A stretch of DNA of 64,000 nucleotides, from assembly GCA_963802205.1 (NCBI GenBank), contig CAWDHW010000004.1, forward strand, positions 62,001 to 126,000, written 5' to 3'. The stretch is from DYRB01 sp963802205. Its GTDB lineage: Bacteria; Pseudomonadota; Gammaproteobacteria; Chromatiales; Chromatiaceae. Made by a program: the position numbers and the translations under genes. Each line of letters opens with the position of its first letter. The first letter of the stretch is position 1. Below the pieces are notes generated by a model, which was given only the letters and a program-made list of their open reading frames with translations, was not told where the DNA came from and ran no database searches. Of the stretch, positions 36,757 to 45,723 are shown piece by piece.

Positions 36757-38538
36757 TCAGCCCAACCCCGGATAATCCGCGATGCCGGGGTTGCCGGCGA
36801 CGTTCTTGAGCTTGGGGGTGTTGAGCTTGGCAACCTTGATCTCCTTCTGGTCGCGCAGATAGGTCGCCACCGTGTCCCAGATGGGCTCGCCGGGGGACTG
36901 GCTACCAACCGTAGCCCAGCCGGCGACGACATAGGTCTTGTCCGCGTCGATCTTGGTGCCGTCGTCCAGGGTCATGTCGGTGATGCGCTTGCCGATGGTC
37001 TCGGTCGGGTCGCAGACGTAGTCGAGTCCGCCTACCCGCACCATGTCGCCGCCCTGCTGGACATAGGGGTCGGGGTTGAACAGGTTGTCGCAGACGTCCT
37101 CCAGGATCATCTTGATCTCGGCCCCGGTCATCTCCCGGCGGTAGGTCTCGGGGTAGGTGATGCAGGTCTGGTCCATGACGTTGTCCATGGTGATGGTCTG
37201 ACCAGGTAGGACCGTGGTCCCCCAGCGGAAGCCCGGGGACAGGCTGACCTGGGCGTCGTTGACCTCACGCAGGGCATCGCAGATGACCTGGTCGAAGGTC
37301 CCGTTGAAGTTGCCGCGGCGGTAGAGGGTCTCGCCGGCGGTGGCGAGCTTGACCTCCAGCTTGTCCTTATAAGGGGCGCGCACCTCACTGATGTATTTGA
37401 CCATTTCCGGGTCGGCCGGGAGCAGGTTGGAGAACACAGGGAGCAGCCGATAGCGGAAATCGCGCAGTTTGCCGTCCTTCACATCCAGGTCCATGACGCC
37501 GACGAACTTACCGTTGGACCCGGCGTTGGTCACCAGGGTCTTGCCGGAGGCGTTGTTGACCACGGTGGGGGCTGGGATGCCGTCATGGGTGTGGCCGCCG
37601 AAGATGATGTCGATCCCGGTGACCCGCGAGGCCATCTTGAGGTCCACGTCCATGCCGTTGTGGGAGATCACCACCACCAGGGCGGGCTTCTCGGTGGCGC
37701 GCACCTTGTCCACCACTTCCTGCATGTGCTCGTCCTGGATGCCGAAGGTCCAGTCCGGGATGAAACGCTGGGGGTTGGCGATGGGTGTGTAGGGGAAGGC
37801 CTGGCCGATGACGGCCACCTTGACCCCGCCGACCACCTTGATGGTGTAGGGCTTGAAGGCCAGCCCGCCGTGCTCGTCGAAACCGGCGAAGTCGGCGTAC
37901 TTGTAGTCGAACAGGGCCTCCTCGCGGACCTTGATGTTCTGGGCCACGAAGTCGCCCTTGAAGGCCTGGACGTTCTTGATGACCTCGTCTTCCAGGTAGG
38001 TGAACTCCCAGTGCCCGGTCATGACATCGACGCCCAACAGGTTGCAGGCCCCGACCATGTCCTGGCCTCGGGTCCAGTAGGCGGTGCCGGAGCCCTGCCA
38101 GGTGTCGCCACCGTCGAGCAGCAGGCTGTTACCGTCGCCGCGCTCGGCGCGCAGGCGCTTGACCAGGGACTTGAGGTGGGCGAAACCGCCGACCATGCCG
38201 AACTTGTGGGCCGCCTCGTCGAAGTTGAGGAAGGTGAAGGCGTGGGCATCGATGGTGCCTGGAGTGACGCCGAAGTGTTTGAGGAAGGCGTTGCCGACGA
38301 CGTGCGGGGCCTGTCCCAGGGCAGCGCCCAGTCCGATGTTGACGTTGGGTTCGCGGAAATAAATGGGGTTGAGCTGGGCGTGGGTGTCGGTGATATGCAG
38401 CAGGGTCAGGTTGCCGAATTTGGGCACCTCGTACAGGTCCGATGGCTGCTTGGCTGCGGCGAACACGGACGGGGGCAACATGCCCGCGGCGCCGGCGAGG
38501 CCCAGGAGCTTGACGAATTCACGGCGGGAGATAGTCAT
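36757..38538 (-). CDS. soxB: thiosulfohydrolase SoxB
   Basis: A 593-aa periplasmic di-manganese enzyme that hydrolytically releases sulfate from the SoxYZ-bound sulfonate in thiosulfate oxidation. It starts with a twin-arginine signal (SRREFVKLLGLAGAAG) and shows the metallophosphatase metal motifs LLHITDTHAQL, LLDGGDTWQGSGTA, VVISHNGMDVDL and FGGHTHDG, with GHWEFTY replacing the usual GNHEFD, as in SoxB. The 5'-nucleotidase C-terminal domain follows. Divergent from the kinase gene at 38755; soxYZ is not in the window. Confidence 0.97.
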   Translation of the reverse strand: MTISRREFVKLLGLAGAAGMLPPSVFAAAKQPSDLYEVPKFGNLTLLHITDTHAQLNPIYFREPNVNIGLGAALGQAPHVVGNAFLKHFGVTPGTIDAHAFTFLNFDEAAHKFGMVGGFAHLKSLVKRLRAERGDGNSLLLDGGDTWQGSGTAYWTRGQDMVGACNLLGVDVMTGHWEFTYLEDEVIKNVQAFKGDFVAQNIKVREEALFDYKYADFAGFDEHGGLAFKPYTIKVVGGVKVAVIGQAFPYTPIANPQRFIPDWTFGIQDEHMQEVVDKVRATEKPALVVVISHNGMDVDLKMASRVTGIDIIFGGHTHDGIPAPTVVNNASGKTLVTNAGSNGKFVGVMDLDVKDGKLRDFRYRLLPVFSNLLPADPEMVKYISEVRAPYKDKLEVKLATAGETLYRRGNFNGTFDQVICDALREVNDAQVSLSPGFRWGTTVLPGQTITMDNVMDQTCITYPETYRREMTGAEIKMILEDVCDNLFNPDPYVQQGGDMVRVGGLDYVCDPTETIGKRITDMTLDDGTKIDADKTYVVAGWATVGSQSPGEPIWDTVATYLRDQKEIKVAKLNTPKLKNVAGNPGIADYPGLG

Positions 38539-38754
38539 GGTGGTCGGAAGCCTCTTTCTTGTTGGACGGGGCGACGGCAGTTGGATCTGGGGCCGGGCGG
38601 GAGTCCCAGGGTTGCGGCAGTATGCCGGGGCAGGGCCCCCGTGACCATCCCGAGAAACGGCCTCGGGTATTGGGGTTTTCCAGGGTAGGTGAGGGCCAGA
38701 GGGGCGCGGTCGGCTTGCCTTGTCCCCCCGCCCGATCCGGGCTAGCCTTCACCC
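38539..38754. promoter_or_regulatory. divergent regulatory region between soxB and the sensor kinase gene
   Basis: 216 bases separating divergent soxB and the TtrS-like kinase gene, so promoters for both should lie here. A GGGAGTCCCAGGG stretch and GC-rich blocks are seen, but no confident operator. Confidence 0.4.
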
Positions 38755-40982
38755 ATGTTGCGCCTTCGTGCACGTCTCAGACCCTTCCGCATTCTGCCGC
38801 TGGCCCTGCTGTCGGCGCTGGCAGCGCTGACCCAGGCCCTGGCGCAGGTTCCCGCTCCTCTTGCGGCCCAGGCCGGGCCGCGCGAGATCCGCATCGGGGT
38901 CTTGAGCCACCGCGGGGACGCCGCCACCGAGCGCACCTGGGCACCCACCGCCGAGTATCTGTCCGCGGCCCTGCCGGGGCAGCGCTTCCGCATCGAGCCC
39001 CTGGACTTCACCGCCATCGACGCGGCGGTGGCCGCCAATCGCATCGATTTCGTCCTGGTCAACCCCTCGATCTATGTCAACCTGGAGGTTCGCTATCGGG
39101 TCTCGCGAATCGCGACCCTGCGCAACCGGGTGGGGGAGCGCGAGAGCAATGTCTTCGGCGGGGTCATCTTCACCCGTGCCGACCGCACCGACATCCAGGA
39201 TCTGGAGGGATTGCGCGGGCGCTCCCTGATGGCCGTAGACCCGACCTCTCTCGGCGGCTTCGAGATGGCCTGGGGGGAACTCGCACTGCACGGCATCGAC
39301 CCCTGGCGCGACCTCAGCTTGCGCTTTGGCGGCATCCATGACGCCGTGGTCCAGGCGGTGGTGCGCGGCGAGGCGGACGCCGGCACTGTGCGCACGGACA
39401 TCCTGGAGCGCATGGCCGCCGCTGGTGCCGTGGCGTTGACGGATGTTCGCGTCCTCAGTCCCCAGGAAGATCCGGACTTTGCCTTCCTGCGCAGCACTCC
39501 CCTCTATCCGGAATGGCCCTTTAGCCGCCTGCACGACACCGACGAGGAACTGGCCCAGCGGGTGGTCATCGCCCTGTTGCAGATGCCCCGGGACCACCCT
39601 GCGGCCCAGGCCGGCGACTATGCCGGTTGGACTGTGCCTCTGGACTACCAGCCGGTGCATCGCCTGCTGGAGCGGCTGCACCTGCCGCCCTTCGACCGAC
39701 CCGTTCCCTTCACCCTCAGGGACGCCCTGTACCGCTACTGGCCGAGCCTGCTGATGGCGCTGGGGGTGCTCTTCATCATGGCCGTGCTGACCCTGTGGGT
39801 GCTGCGCCTGAACCGGCGGCTTCAGCGTGCCAAGGCGCGTCTGGAGCAGCGTCACGACCTGATCCTGAACTCCGTGGCTGAGGGGATCTACGGGGTCGAT
39901 CTCAACGGCTGCACGACCTTCGTCAATGCCGCCATGGAGGGCCTTACCGGCTGGCGGGCGGACGAGTTGATCGGTCAGCACCAGCACGAGCTGTTGCACC
40001 ACACCCACGCCGACGGCAGCCCGCACCCCGCGCAGGACTGCCCGGTCTATGCCACGTTCCGCGACCGCGTGCCGCGCTATGTGGACGACGACGTCTTCTG
40101 GCGCAAGGACGGCCGCAGTTTCCCGGTGGAATATAGTGCCACCCCCATTCGCGACGAGCGCGGGGCCACCCTGGGCAGCGTGGTTGTCTTCCGCGACATG
40201 ACCGAGCGCAAACAGGCGGCAGAAAGGATTCGGCGCCACCAGAGCGAACTGGCCCATGTGGCGCGCCTGAGCACCCTCGGTGAGATGGCCTCCGGCATCG
40301 CCCACGAGCTGAATCAGCCGCTGACCGCCATCAGCGCCAACGCCCGGGCCTGCATCCGCCTGGTGGACGGCGGCCGGGCAACGCCTGCCCATTGCAGCGA
40401 TGTGATGGAGCGCATCGCCTCCCAGGCCGAGCGGGCGGGGGAAGTCATCCGCCACATCCGTCGCTTTGTGCGCAAGGAGCCGGCCCAGGTTTGCCCGGCG
40501 AGCGTGGCGGCCATGTTCGAGACCGTGCTGGCCCTGCTCCGGCCAGACGCGCTGCGCGCCGGCGTGGTCCTGGAGACCCAGGTGGGGGAGGGGCCGAGTG
40601 GGTCCTGGCCCAGGAGATCCAGATCGAACAGGTCATCCTCAACCTGGCCCGCAACGCCATCGAGGCCATCGGCGAGGCCATCGTCAGGACCGGCGATGAT
40701 ACGGAGGCCCCGCCGCGACGGGTGGGTCTGACCAGCCGCCTGCTTGAAGGGGGATGCGTGGAGATCGCGGTATCGGACACCGGCCCAGGCCTCGCACCTT
40801 CCGTGGCGGAGACGATCTTCGAGCCTTTTGTTACCACCAAGGACCAGGGCATGGGCCTGGGCCTGTCCATCAGCAGCGGGATCTGCGAGGCCCACGGCGG
40901 GCGTCTCGTTGTCGCGTCCAGCCTGGGGGCTGGGGCCCGCTTCCACTTCACCCTGCCCGCCGCACCGCAGCCAGCGGACTAG
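38755..40982 (+). CDS. TtrS-like sensor histidine kinase (apparent frameshift)
   Basis: A hybrid of a periplasmic solute-binding-type sensor and a kinase. It has a signal/TM region, a PhnD-like domain (~residues 40-300: IRIGVLSHRGDAATERTW, FVLVNPSIYVN, GGVIFTRAD), a TM helix near 325-347, a PAS domain (~365-485) and HisKA with phospho-acceptor His517 in GIAHELNQPL. This is the layout of tetrathionate sensor TtrS. After about 40585 the frame is lost in a G-rich run (40584-40593). The HATPase part (QVILNLARNAIEAIGEA, SDTGPGLAP, GMGLGLSIS) continues in another frame to 40982. One missing G restores a ~742-aa protein. Confidence 0.85.
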
Positions 40983-40988
40983 GAACCC

Positions 40989-41600
40989 ATGCCCACCGAC
41001 CCGACTGTTTTCATTGTCGATGACGATCAGGGGGTACGGGATGCCGTCACCCTCCTCATGGAGTCCATCGGACTCGTCGCCGAGGGCTACGCCAGTGCCC
41101 AGGGCTATCTGGAGGCATTCGACCCCCGACGCCCAGGGTGTCTGGTGCTGGATGTGCGCATGCGCGGCATGAGCGGGCTTGAACTCCAGGAGCGTCTGGC
41201 GGCGGAGCCATTGCACCCGCCCATCGTCATGGTAACCGGACACGGCGACGTCCCCATGGCGGTGCGGGCCGTCCAGGCCGGGGCCGTGGACTTCATCGAG
41301 AAGCCGTTCAAGGATCAGGTCCTGCTCGACGCCGTGCACCGCGCCCTGCAACGGGACGCACAGGCCCGTGGCCAGGCGGTGCGCCTGGCGGAGATCCAGG
41401 AGCGCTTGGGGCGACTCACACCACGCGAGCGCGAGATTCTCGACCTGATCGTCGCCGGACGGCGCAACAAGGTCATAGCCCTGGATCTGGGGATCAGCCA
41501 GTCCACGGTGGAGGCGCACCGCGCCAAGGTCATGGAGAAGTTGGAGGCCCGGTCACTATCGGACCTGATGCGCATTGTGCTCTTGAGTGCGGGGGGGTAG
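40989..41600 (+). CDS. TtrR/FixJ-like response regulator
   Basis: A 203-aa two-domain regulator: a receiver with the acidic pocket D11-D13, phospho-acceptor Asp55 (CLVLDVRMRG) and Lys in IEKPF; then a LuxR-type helix-turn-helix (RLTPREREILDLIVAGRRNK, SQSTVEAHRAKVMEKL). Starts 6 bp after the kinase gene, so it is the cognate partner. Placed between soxB and soxXAKL, it is the best candidate activator of those genes, possibly in response to a sulfur oxyanion; this is inference. Confidence 0.93.
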   Translation: MPTDPTVFIVDDDQGVRDAVTLLMESIGLVAEGYASAQGYLEAFDPRRPGCLVLDVRMRGMSGLELQERLAAEPLHPPIVMVTGHGDVPMAVRAVQAGAVDFIEKPFKDQVLLDAVHRALQRDAQARGQAVRLAEIQERLGRLTPREREILDLIVAGRRNKVIALDLGISQSTVEAHRAKVMEKLEARSLSDLMRIVLLSAGG

Positions 41601-42130
41601 ATCGGGCTTCAGCCAGACGTTTCCAGACCGCGGTCGCATGGAAGTCCGACGTATCGGTGGGGCGGTCAGGCCATCGCTCGATGGCGATCCGGGAACCTAA
41701 GGAAAACCCCAATCCTCCCAGCCACATCTGACCATTTACGCGACTGCCCCGGGTCCCGAGAATGTGCCCCACACAGGCTGGTTGATGCAGTACGGCCTGA
41801 GTGCTGCAGAGCTGGCCGGCCGGGCGACACAACAGGCAAGGATGAGTGGCAGGCTCCTGATGGGGCGCCCGACCGGTCGGCGTTCTCGGCATGCGGTCTT
41901 TCGCGGCGGGTCAGGGACTTAAGTCCTCCGAATGACCACAACCGGAAACCGGGATGCACGTGGCGGACCCATGCTAGGATTCGGCCGACCGTCAGATCGA
42001 TCCGGCGTCTCTCCCTCACAGGGGGAAATTGGACCGGGAGTGAGTGTCGGCCTGGGCCAAGGCCCAACCAGCGGCGCGTCGTCAGATCCCGAGCAACCTA
42101 AAAAAATCTGTCCCCAACGGAGGTAATACG
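41601..42130. promoter_or_regulatory. 530-base region upstream of soxX
   Basis: No convincing gene in 530 bases. Open frames here on the minus strand have shadow-like composition. The sox promoter and the end of the two-component operon should lie in it. I cannot point to a specific operator; GGGCTTCAGCC at 41606-41616 resembles one arm of the dispersed palindromic repeats. Confidence 0.4.
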
Positions 42131-42505
42131 ATGATATTGCAAGCTCATAAGGGCGCCGTCGGCATGTCGGCGGTCCTCGCCTGCATCCTTCTGGCGGGCG
42201 CCATTCCGGCCGCTGCGGCGGATGCCCCTGCGGGCGATGCGGAGGCTGGCAAGGCCGTTGCCAACGACCGCGCCAAAGGCAACTGCGTCGCCTGTCATAT
42301 GATCCCCGGCGCCCAGGCCCCAGGCACCATTGGCCCGGCCCTGGTCGCCATGAAGGCCCGCTACCCTGATCCGGCCAAGCTCCACGCCCAGATCTACGAC
42401 CCCACGGTCGCCAACCCGCAGAGCGCGATGCCGCCCTTCGGTCGGAACCGCCTCCTCACCGAGAAGGAACTCAACGACCTCACGGCCTATATCTGGTCGC
42501 TGTGA
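42131..42505 (+). CDS. soxX: thiosulfate oxidation cytochrome SoxX
   Basis: A 124-aa monoheme c-type cytochrome, subunit of the SoxXA complex that attaches thiosulfate to SoxY. Signal peptide cleaved about AAAAD (residue 30), heme site CVACH at 52-56 and a C-terminal axial Met region (SAMPPFGRNRLLTEKEL). ATG 42131 is preceded by CGGAGGT; the longer frame from 42044 lacks a signal sequence. Confidence 0.96.
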   Translation: MILQAHKGAVGMSAVLACILLAGAIPAAAADAPAGDAEAGKAVANDRAKGNCVACHMIPGAQAPGTIGPALVAMKARYPDPAKLHAQIYDPTVANPQSAMPPFGRNRLLTEKELNDLTAYIWSL

Positions 42506-42540
42506 TTGTGCCGAACCACCACCGGAGCCAATAGCCAAAG

Positions 42541-43374
42541 ATGAACAAGACCCTCGCCATCGTTGCGGCCGCCGGGCTGACCTGGGGCGCCATCGCAGTC
42601 CATGCGACCCCTCAGGAGGACCAGGCCACCTACCAGTCCTACTTCACCAATCGCTTCCCCAATGTCCCCAGGGAGGACTTTGCCAACGGGGCCTATGCCC
42701 TGGACCCGGTGGCGCGGGAGAACTGGGAGGCCATCGAGGAGTTCCCACCTTACGAGACGGCCATCTCCAATGGCGAGAAGCTGTGGGAGACCCCCTTTGC
42801 CAACGGCAAGACCTATAAGGACTGCCTCCCGGATGGCCCCGGCATCGCCGCCAAGTACCCCCGTTGGGACAAGGAGAAGGGTACTGTCGTTACCCTCACC
42901 ATGGACCTCAACGCCTGTCGCGAGGCCAACGGCGAGAAGCCTCTGAGGCCCGACATGGGCCCCCTGACCGAGGTCGAGGCGTACATGGCCTTCCAGTCCC
43001 GCGGCCAGGTGCGTAACGTCGAGATCCCGGCGGATGATCCGCGTGCCCTGGCGGCTTATGAGAAGGGCCGGGAGTTCTACTTTACCCGCCGCGGCCAGTT
43101 CAATTTCTCGTGCGTCACCTGCCATGGGGCCAACTCCGGAAACCTCTTGCGCTCAGAGATGTTGAGCCCCGCCTTTGGCCACACCACCCACTTCCCCGTC
43201 TATCGTTCCAAGTGGGGCGAGATCGCCGGTTTGCACCGTCGCTACAAGGGGTGCAACGAACAGGTGCGCGCCAAGCCCTTCGAGGCCAACGGGGAGGAGT
43301 ATCGCAACCTGGAGTTCTTCATGACCTATATGGACAGCGGTCTGCCCCTGAACGGGCCCGGCGCACGCAAATAA
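42541..43374 (+). CDS. soxA: thiosulfate oxidation cytochrome SoxA (monoheme type)
   Basis: A 277-aa subunit of SoxXA. Signal peptide to about VHATP (residue 23). There is a single CXXCH (CVTCH, 191-195) and the cysteine ligand/persulfide site C238 in RYKGCNEQVR. The N-terminal half keeps C95 and C126, expected to replace the lost second heme site by a disulfide in monoheme SoxA. Starts 35 bp after soxX. Confidence 0.96.
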   Translation: MNKTLAIVAAAGLTWGAIAVHATPQEDQATYQSYFTNRFPNVPREDFANGAYALDPVARENWEAIEEFPPYETAISNGEKLWETPFANGKTYKDCLPDGPGIAAKYPRWDKEKGTVVTLTMDLNACREANGEKPLRPDMGPLTEVEAYMAFQSRGQVRNVEIPADDPRALAAYEKGREFYFTRRGQFNFSCVTCHGANSGNLLRSEMLSPAFGHTTHFPVYRSKWGEIAGLHRRYKGCNEQVRAKPFEANGEEYRNLEFFMTYMDSGLPLNGPGARK

Positions 43375-43443
43375 TCACCAGGGACCGCGACGCACAACGG
43401 CGGCGCGGCCACACTCCCGGAGCTAGAGAGGAGTCATACCAAG

Positions 43444-44080
43444 ATGCAGATTCGTACCCTGTTCGCAGGATTCCTGGCCGCCACCCTGATGGTCGGCCTG
43501 CCCACCTTCGACCTGGCGCAGGCGGCTGAGGCCCCGGCCAAGGCCAAGTCCAAGAAACCGTCGAAGAAGGCGGCCCCGGCGCCCGCGGCGGCCTCCGCTG
43601 CCCCTAAGGCACCTGCCGCGGCGGCCCCTGCTGCCCCTGGCACCTGCCCCGGCACCCGCGGCGGTCCCCACTGCCCCTAAGGCACCTGCCCCAGCGGCCG
43701 CCCAGGCCCCTGCTGCGGCGCCGTCTCCGTCTGGCGGTGGCACCGTTGCGGGAGCCGTTGTCGCCGGGGCCGTCGGTGCGGTCGCGGCCGGTGCTGTGGT
43801 AGCCGCGACGGCGGGCGGTGCCTCCGGTGGGCCAGACCAGGCGGCGCTCGACAAGGCGGTCGCCGACGCCCAGGCTGCACGCAAGAAGGCCGCCTCCGTG
43901 GCTGGCGAGTGGCGCGATACCGCCAAGATGATCAAGGATGCCGAGGAGGCCGGTAAGGCCGGCGACTTCGCCAAGGGGATCAAGCTGGCCAACGAGGCGC
44001 AGAAGCAGGGCGAACTCGGCTATGACCAGGCGATGAAGGAGAAGGGTGCCGGGTTTCCCGACTACATGACAAAGAAGTAG
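43444..44080 (+). CDS. soxK: SoxXA-binding protein SoxK (apparent frameshift)
   Basis: A small exported helper that associates with SoxXA in Chromatiaceae-type sox systems. The signal peptide (MQIRTLFAGFLAATLMVGLP) and Lys/Pro/Ala-rich linker are in frame to about 43639. There GG replaces an expected single G (CCTGCACCT repeat), and the product would end early at 43680. Continuing in the next frame gives the rest of the Ala/Pro linker, a Gly/Ala hydrophobic stretch and the conserved C-terminal helical domain (QAALDKAVADAQAARKKA..., EAGKAGDFAKGIKLANEA) to 44080. Restored length ~211 aa. Gene order X-A-K-L supports the call. Confidence 0.8.
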
Positions 44081-44169
44081 CCCCCGCCGGTGGCAGGCAC
44101 GCCTCTGCCACCGCGGCCGCGCCGCCCTTGCATTCGCAGCCCCAGATTCACCCAAAGAGGAAGAATGAC

Positions 44170-44835
44170 ATGAAATTTGCAGCCTCAATCGCCACGGCGG
44201 CCCTGCTGGGCCTGGCCTGCTCCGGCCTCGTCGCCGCGGCGGACAACAAGATTGCCAAGAACCTGGCCTCCGTCGATGTGATGCACAACGGTCAAAAGGT
44301 GACGATCACCCGTGGCCACGACCTTCAAGCCACCATCCCCGAGGCATTTCAGAAAACCGACCGCGGCTGTCCCCCCTTCTGTGTCGAGCCCATGGTCCTG
44401 ATGCCAGGCATCGAGACCATCGGTGAGCTGGAGGTGTTGGGTTACCTCAAGCGGATGGCCGATGGCGATGCGTCGGTCTTGGTGGTCGATTCACGGACCC
44501 CCGACTGGGTCATGCGCGGGACCATCCCGGGCTCGGTCAACATCCCCTGGACCAAGATCAACGAGGACGCCACGGGCACCTTCGAGACGCCCACGGAGAT
44601 CGCCAACGTCGATCACGTCCTGGTGGACCAGCTCGGTGTCGTCAAGGGAGCCAACGGGCTGGAATTCGGCAAGGCCAAGACCCTGGTCCTGTTCTGCAAT
44701 GGCATCTGGTGCCCGCAGTCGTCCCTCAACATCAAGACCCTGGTCAAGCTCGGCTACCCGGCGGAGAAGATCAAGTGGTACCGCGGCGGGATGCAGGACT
44801 GGTTCAGCGTTGGTCTGACCACCGTCAAGCCCTGA
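44170..44835 (+). CDS. soxL: periplasmic rhodanese-like protein SoxL
   Basis: A 221-aa exported single-domain rhodanese: signal peptide to about VAAAD, rhodanese features VVDSRTPDWVMRGTIPGSVNIPW and the active-site loop FCNGIWCPQS with Cys176 and Cys181. An N-terminal GCPPFC pair precedes the domain. SoxL is proposed to accept or transfer sulfane sulfur during thiosulfate oxidation. ATG 44170 is used instead of an upstream in-frame start at 44128 that lacks a signal peptide. Confidence 0.93.
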   Translation: MKFAASIATAALLGLACSGLVAAADNKIAKNLASVDVMHNGQKVTITRGHDLQATIPEAFQKTDRGCPPFCVEPMVLMPGIETIGELEVLGYLKRMADGDASVLVVDSRTPDWVMRGTIPGSVNIPWTKINEDATGTFETPTEIANVDHVLVDQLGVVKGANGLEFGKAKTLVLFCNGIWCPQSSLNIKTLVKLGYPAEKIKWYRGGMQDWFSVGLTTVKP

Positions 44836-44863
44836 TCCGGGCGGTCTGAGATCGGTTCGACCG

Positions 44864-44895
44864 CAGGGGTGCCCCAGGGCACCCCTGTTCCTTTT
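44864..44895 (+). terminator. terminator of soxXAKL
   Basis: Stem AGGGGTGCC/GGCACCCCT (44865-44873 with 44878-44886), short loop, then GTTCCTTTT, 30 bases after the soxL stop. Confidence 0.8.
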
Positions 44896-44987
44896 GGATC
44901 GCGGGCACACCTTTGCCGCCCGGCCTTGGCTTGCGTGGTTGGTCTCGGTCGCTGGTCACTGGCCATCTGAGTTAGAATCCACGCCTT

Positions 44988-45072
44988 GCGCAGGTGGCGG
45001 AACCGGTAGACGCGCTGGATTTAGGTTCCAGTGGGGCAACCCGTAAGAGTTCGAGTCTCTTCCTGCGCACCA
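44988..45072 (+). tRNA. tRNA-Leu (anticodon TAG)
   Basis: An 85-nt cloverleaf including an encoded CCA. Acceptor GCGCAGG/CCTGCGC, D arm GGCGGAACCGGTAGAC, anticodon stem CTGGA/TCCAG with loop TTTAGGT (anticodon TAG, reading CUA/CUN), a long variable arm typical of leucine tRNA, and TTCGAGTC in the T arm. Confidence 0.97.
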
Positions 45073-45723
45073 ATTTTCCTGGACGCAGCGGCCCTCGGGA
45101 CCCTGACCAAGGGATCTTTCGTCATTTTTATCATTAAGTTGCCCAGGTTTAGCGCCAAGGACGAACGACAAAGCGCCACCTGAAGATCTTCGTATATGGC
45201 GGCTCATACCGATCCGCCACCCGCTCGATGTCGAAGCCCGCAGGCGGCGTCGTCCCGGGGCCTCCCCGCTTGTCCCGGCTACCGCCGACAAGGCCTGGCA
45301 CAGATCTGCGGCATCGTCCCTCGGAAAGTCGTGCCGGTATGGCCGTCACGGATCGGTCCATGGGACCCGCGACCCGGGCTGCGCGGTAGGCGAGCGGCGT
45401 GGGCAGGGCGGTGGGATCGCCGAAGAGGCACTCGCCGGCTGCGGCGAGGTCGTCTAAGGCGCGGCGCCTTGACGCGGGCGCTTGTGCTGTTTAGCCTCAG
45501 TCGGCTCGCGTCAGGCCAGGGTCCTGGACGGGGCGGGAGGGGGGGCCAACCGCTAGCCTCCCCTGGAGCAGGGGCGAAGGTGTGCACCGCATAGGATACG
45601 TCACCCCGCTCCGCTGAGTTCTCGCCCCTCGGGGGACAGGAGAGCTGCATAAGGGGCACAGTCCATCCGACGGCCCCACCGTCGATTTCGCAATACATCG
45701 CACCAGGGGCGCAAGCTGTAACC
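45073..45723. other. 650-base intergenic region, no gene recognized
   Basis: Between tRNA-Leu and gspA. Open frames on both strands have Arg/Gly/Pro-rich shadow composition. No repeat, terminator or RNA recognized. Promoter for gspAB expected near 45650-45720. Confidence 0.4.

Noticed and set aside
38749..40455. 568-codon minus-strand open frame opposite the sensor kinase
   Set aside because: His/Gln/Gly-rich shadow of the PhnD/PAS-coding strand; no motifs.
41530..42067. Minus-strand open frames upstream of soxX
   Set aside because: No start signals or conserved segments; overlap the response regulator end and the sox promoter region.
44956..45291. Minus-strand open frame across tRNA-Leu
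   Set aside because: It translates the antisense of the tRNA (GRDSNSYGLP type), a well-known annotation artefact.
45196..45594. 132-codon open frame between tRNA-Leu and gspA
   Set aside because: Arg/Gly/Pro-rich, no ribosome-binding site, no recognizable motif.
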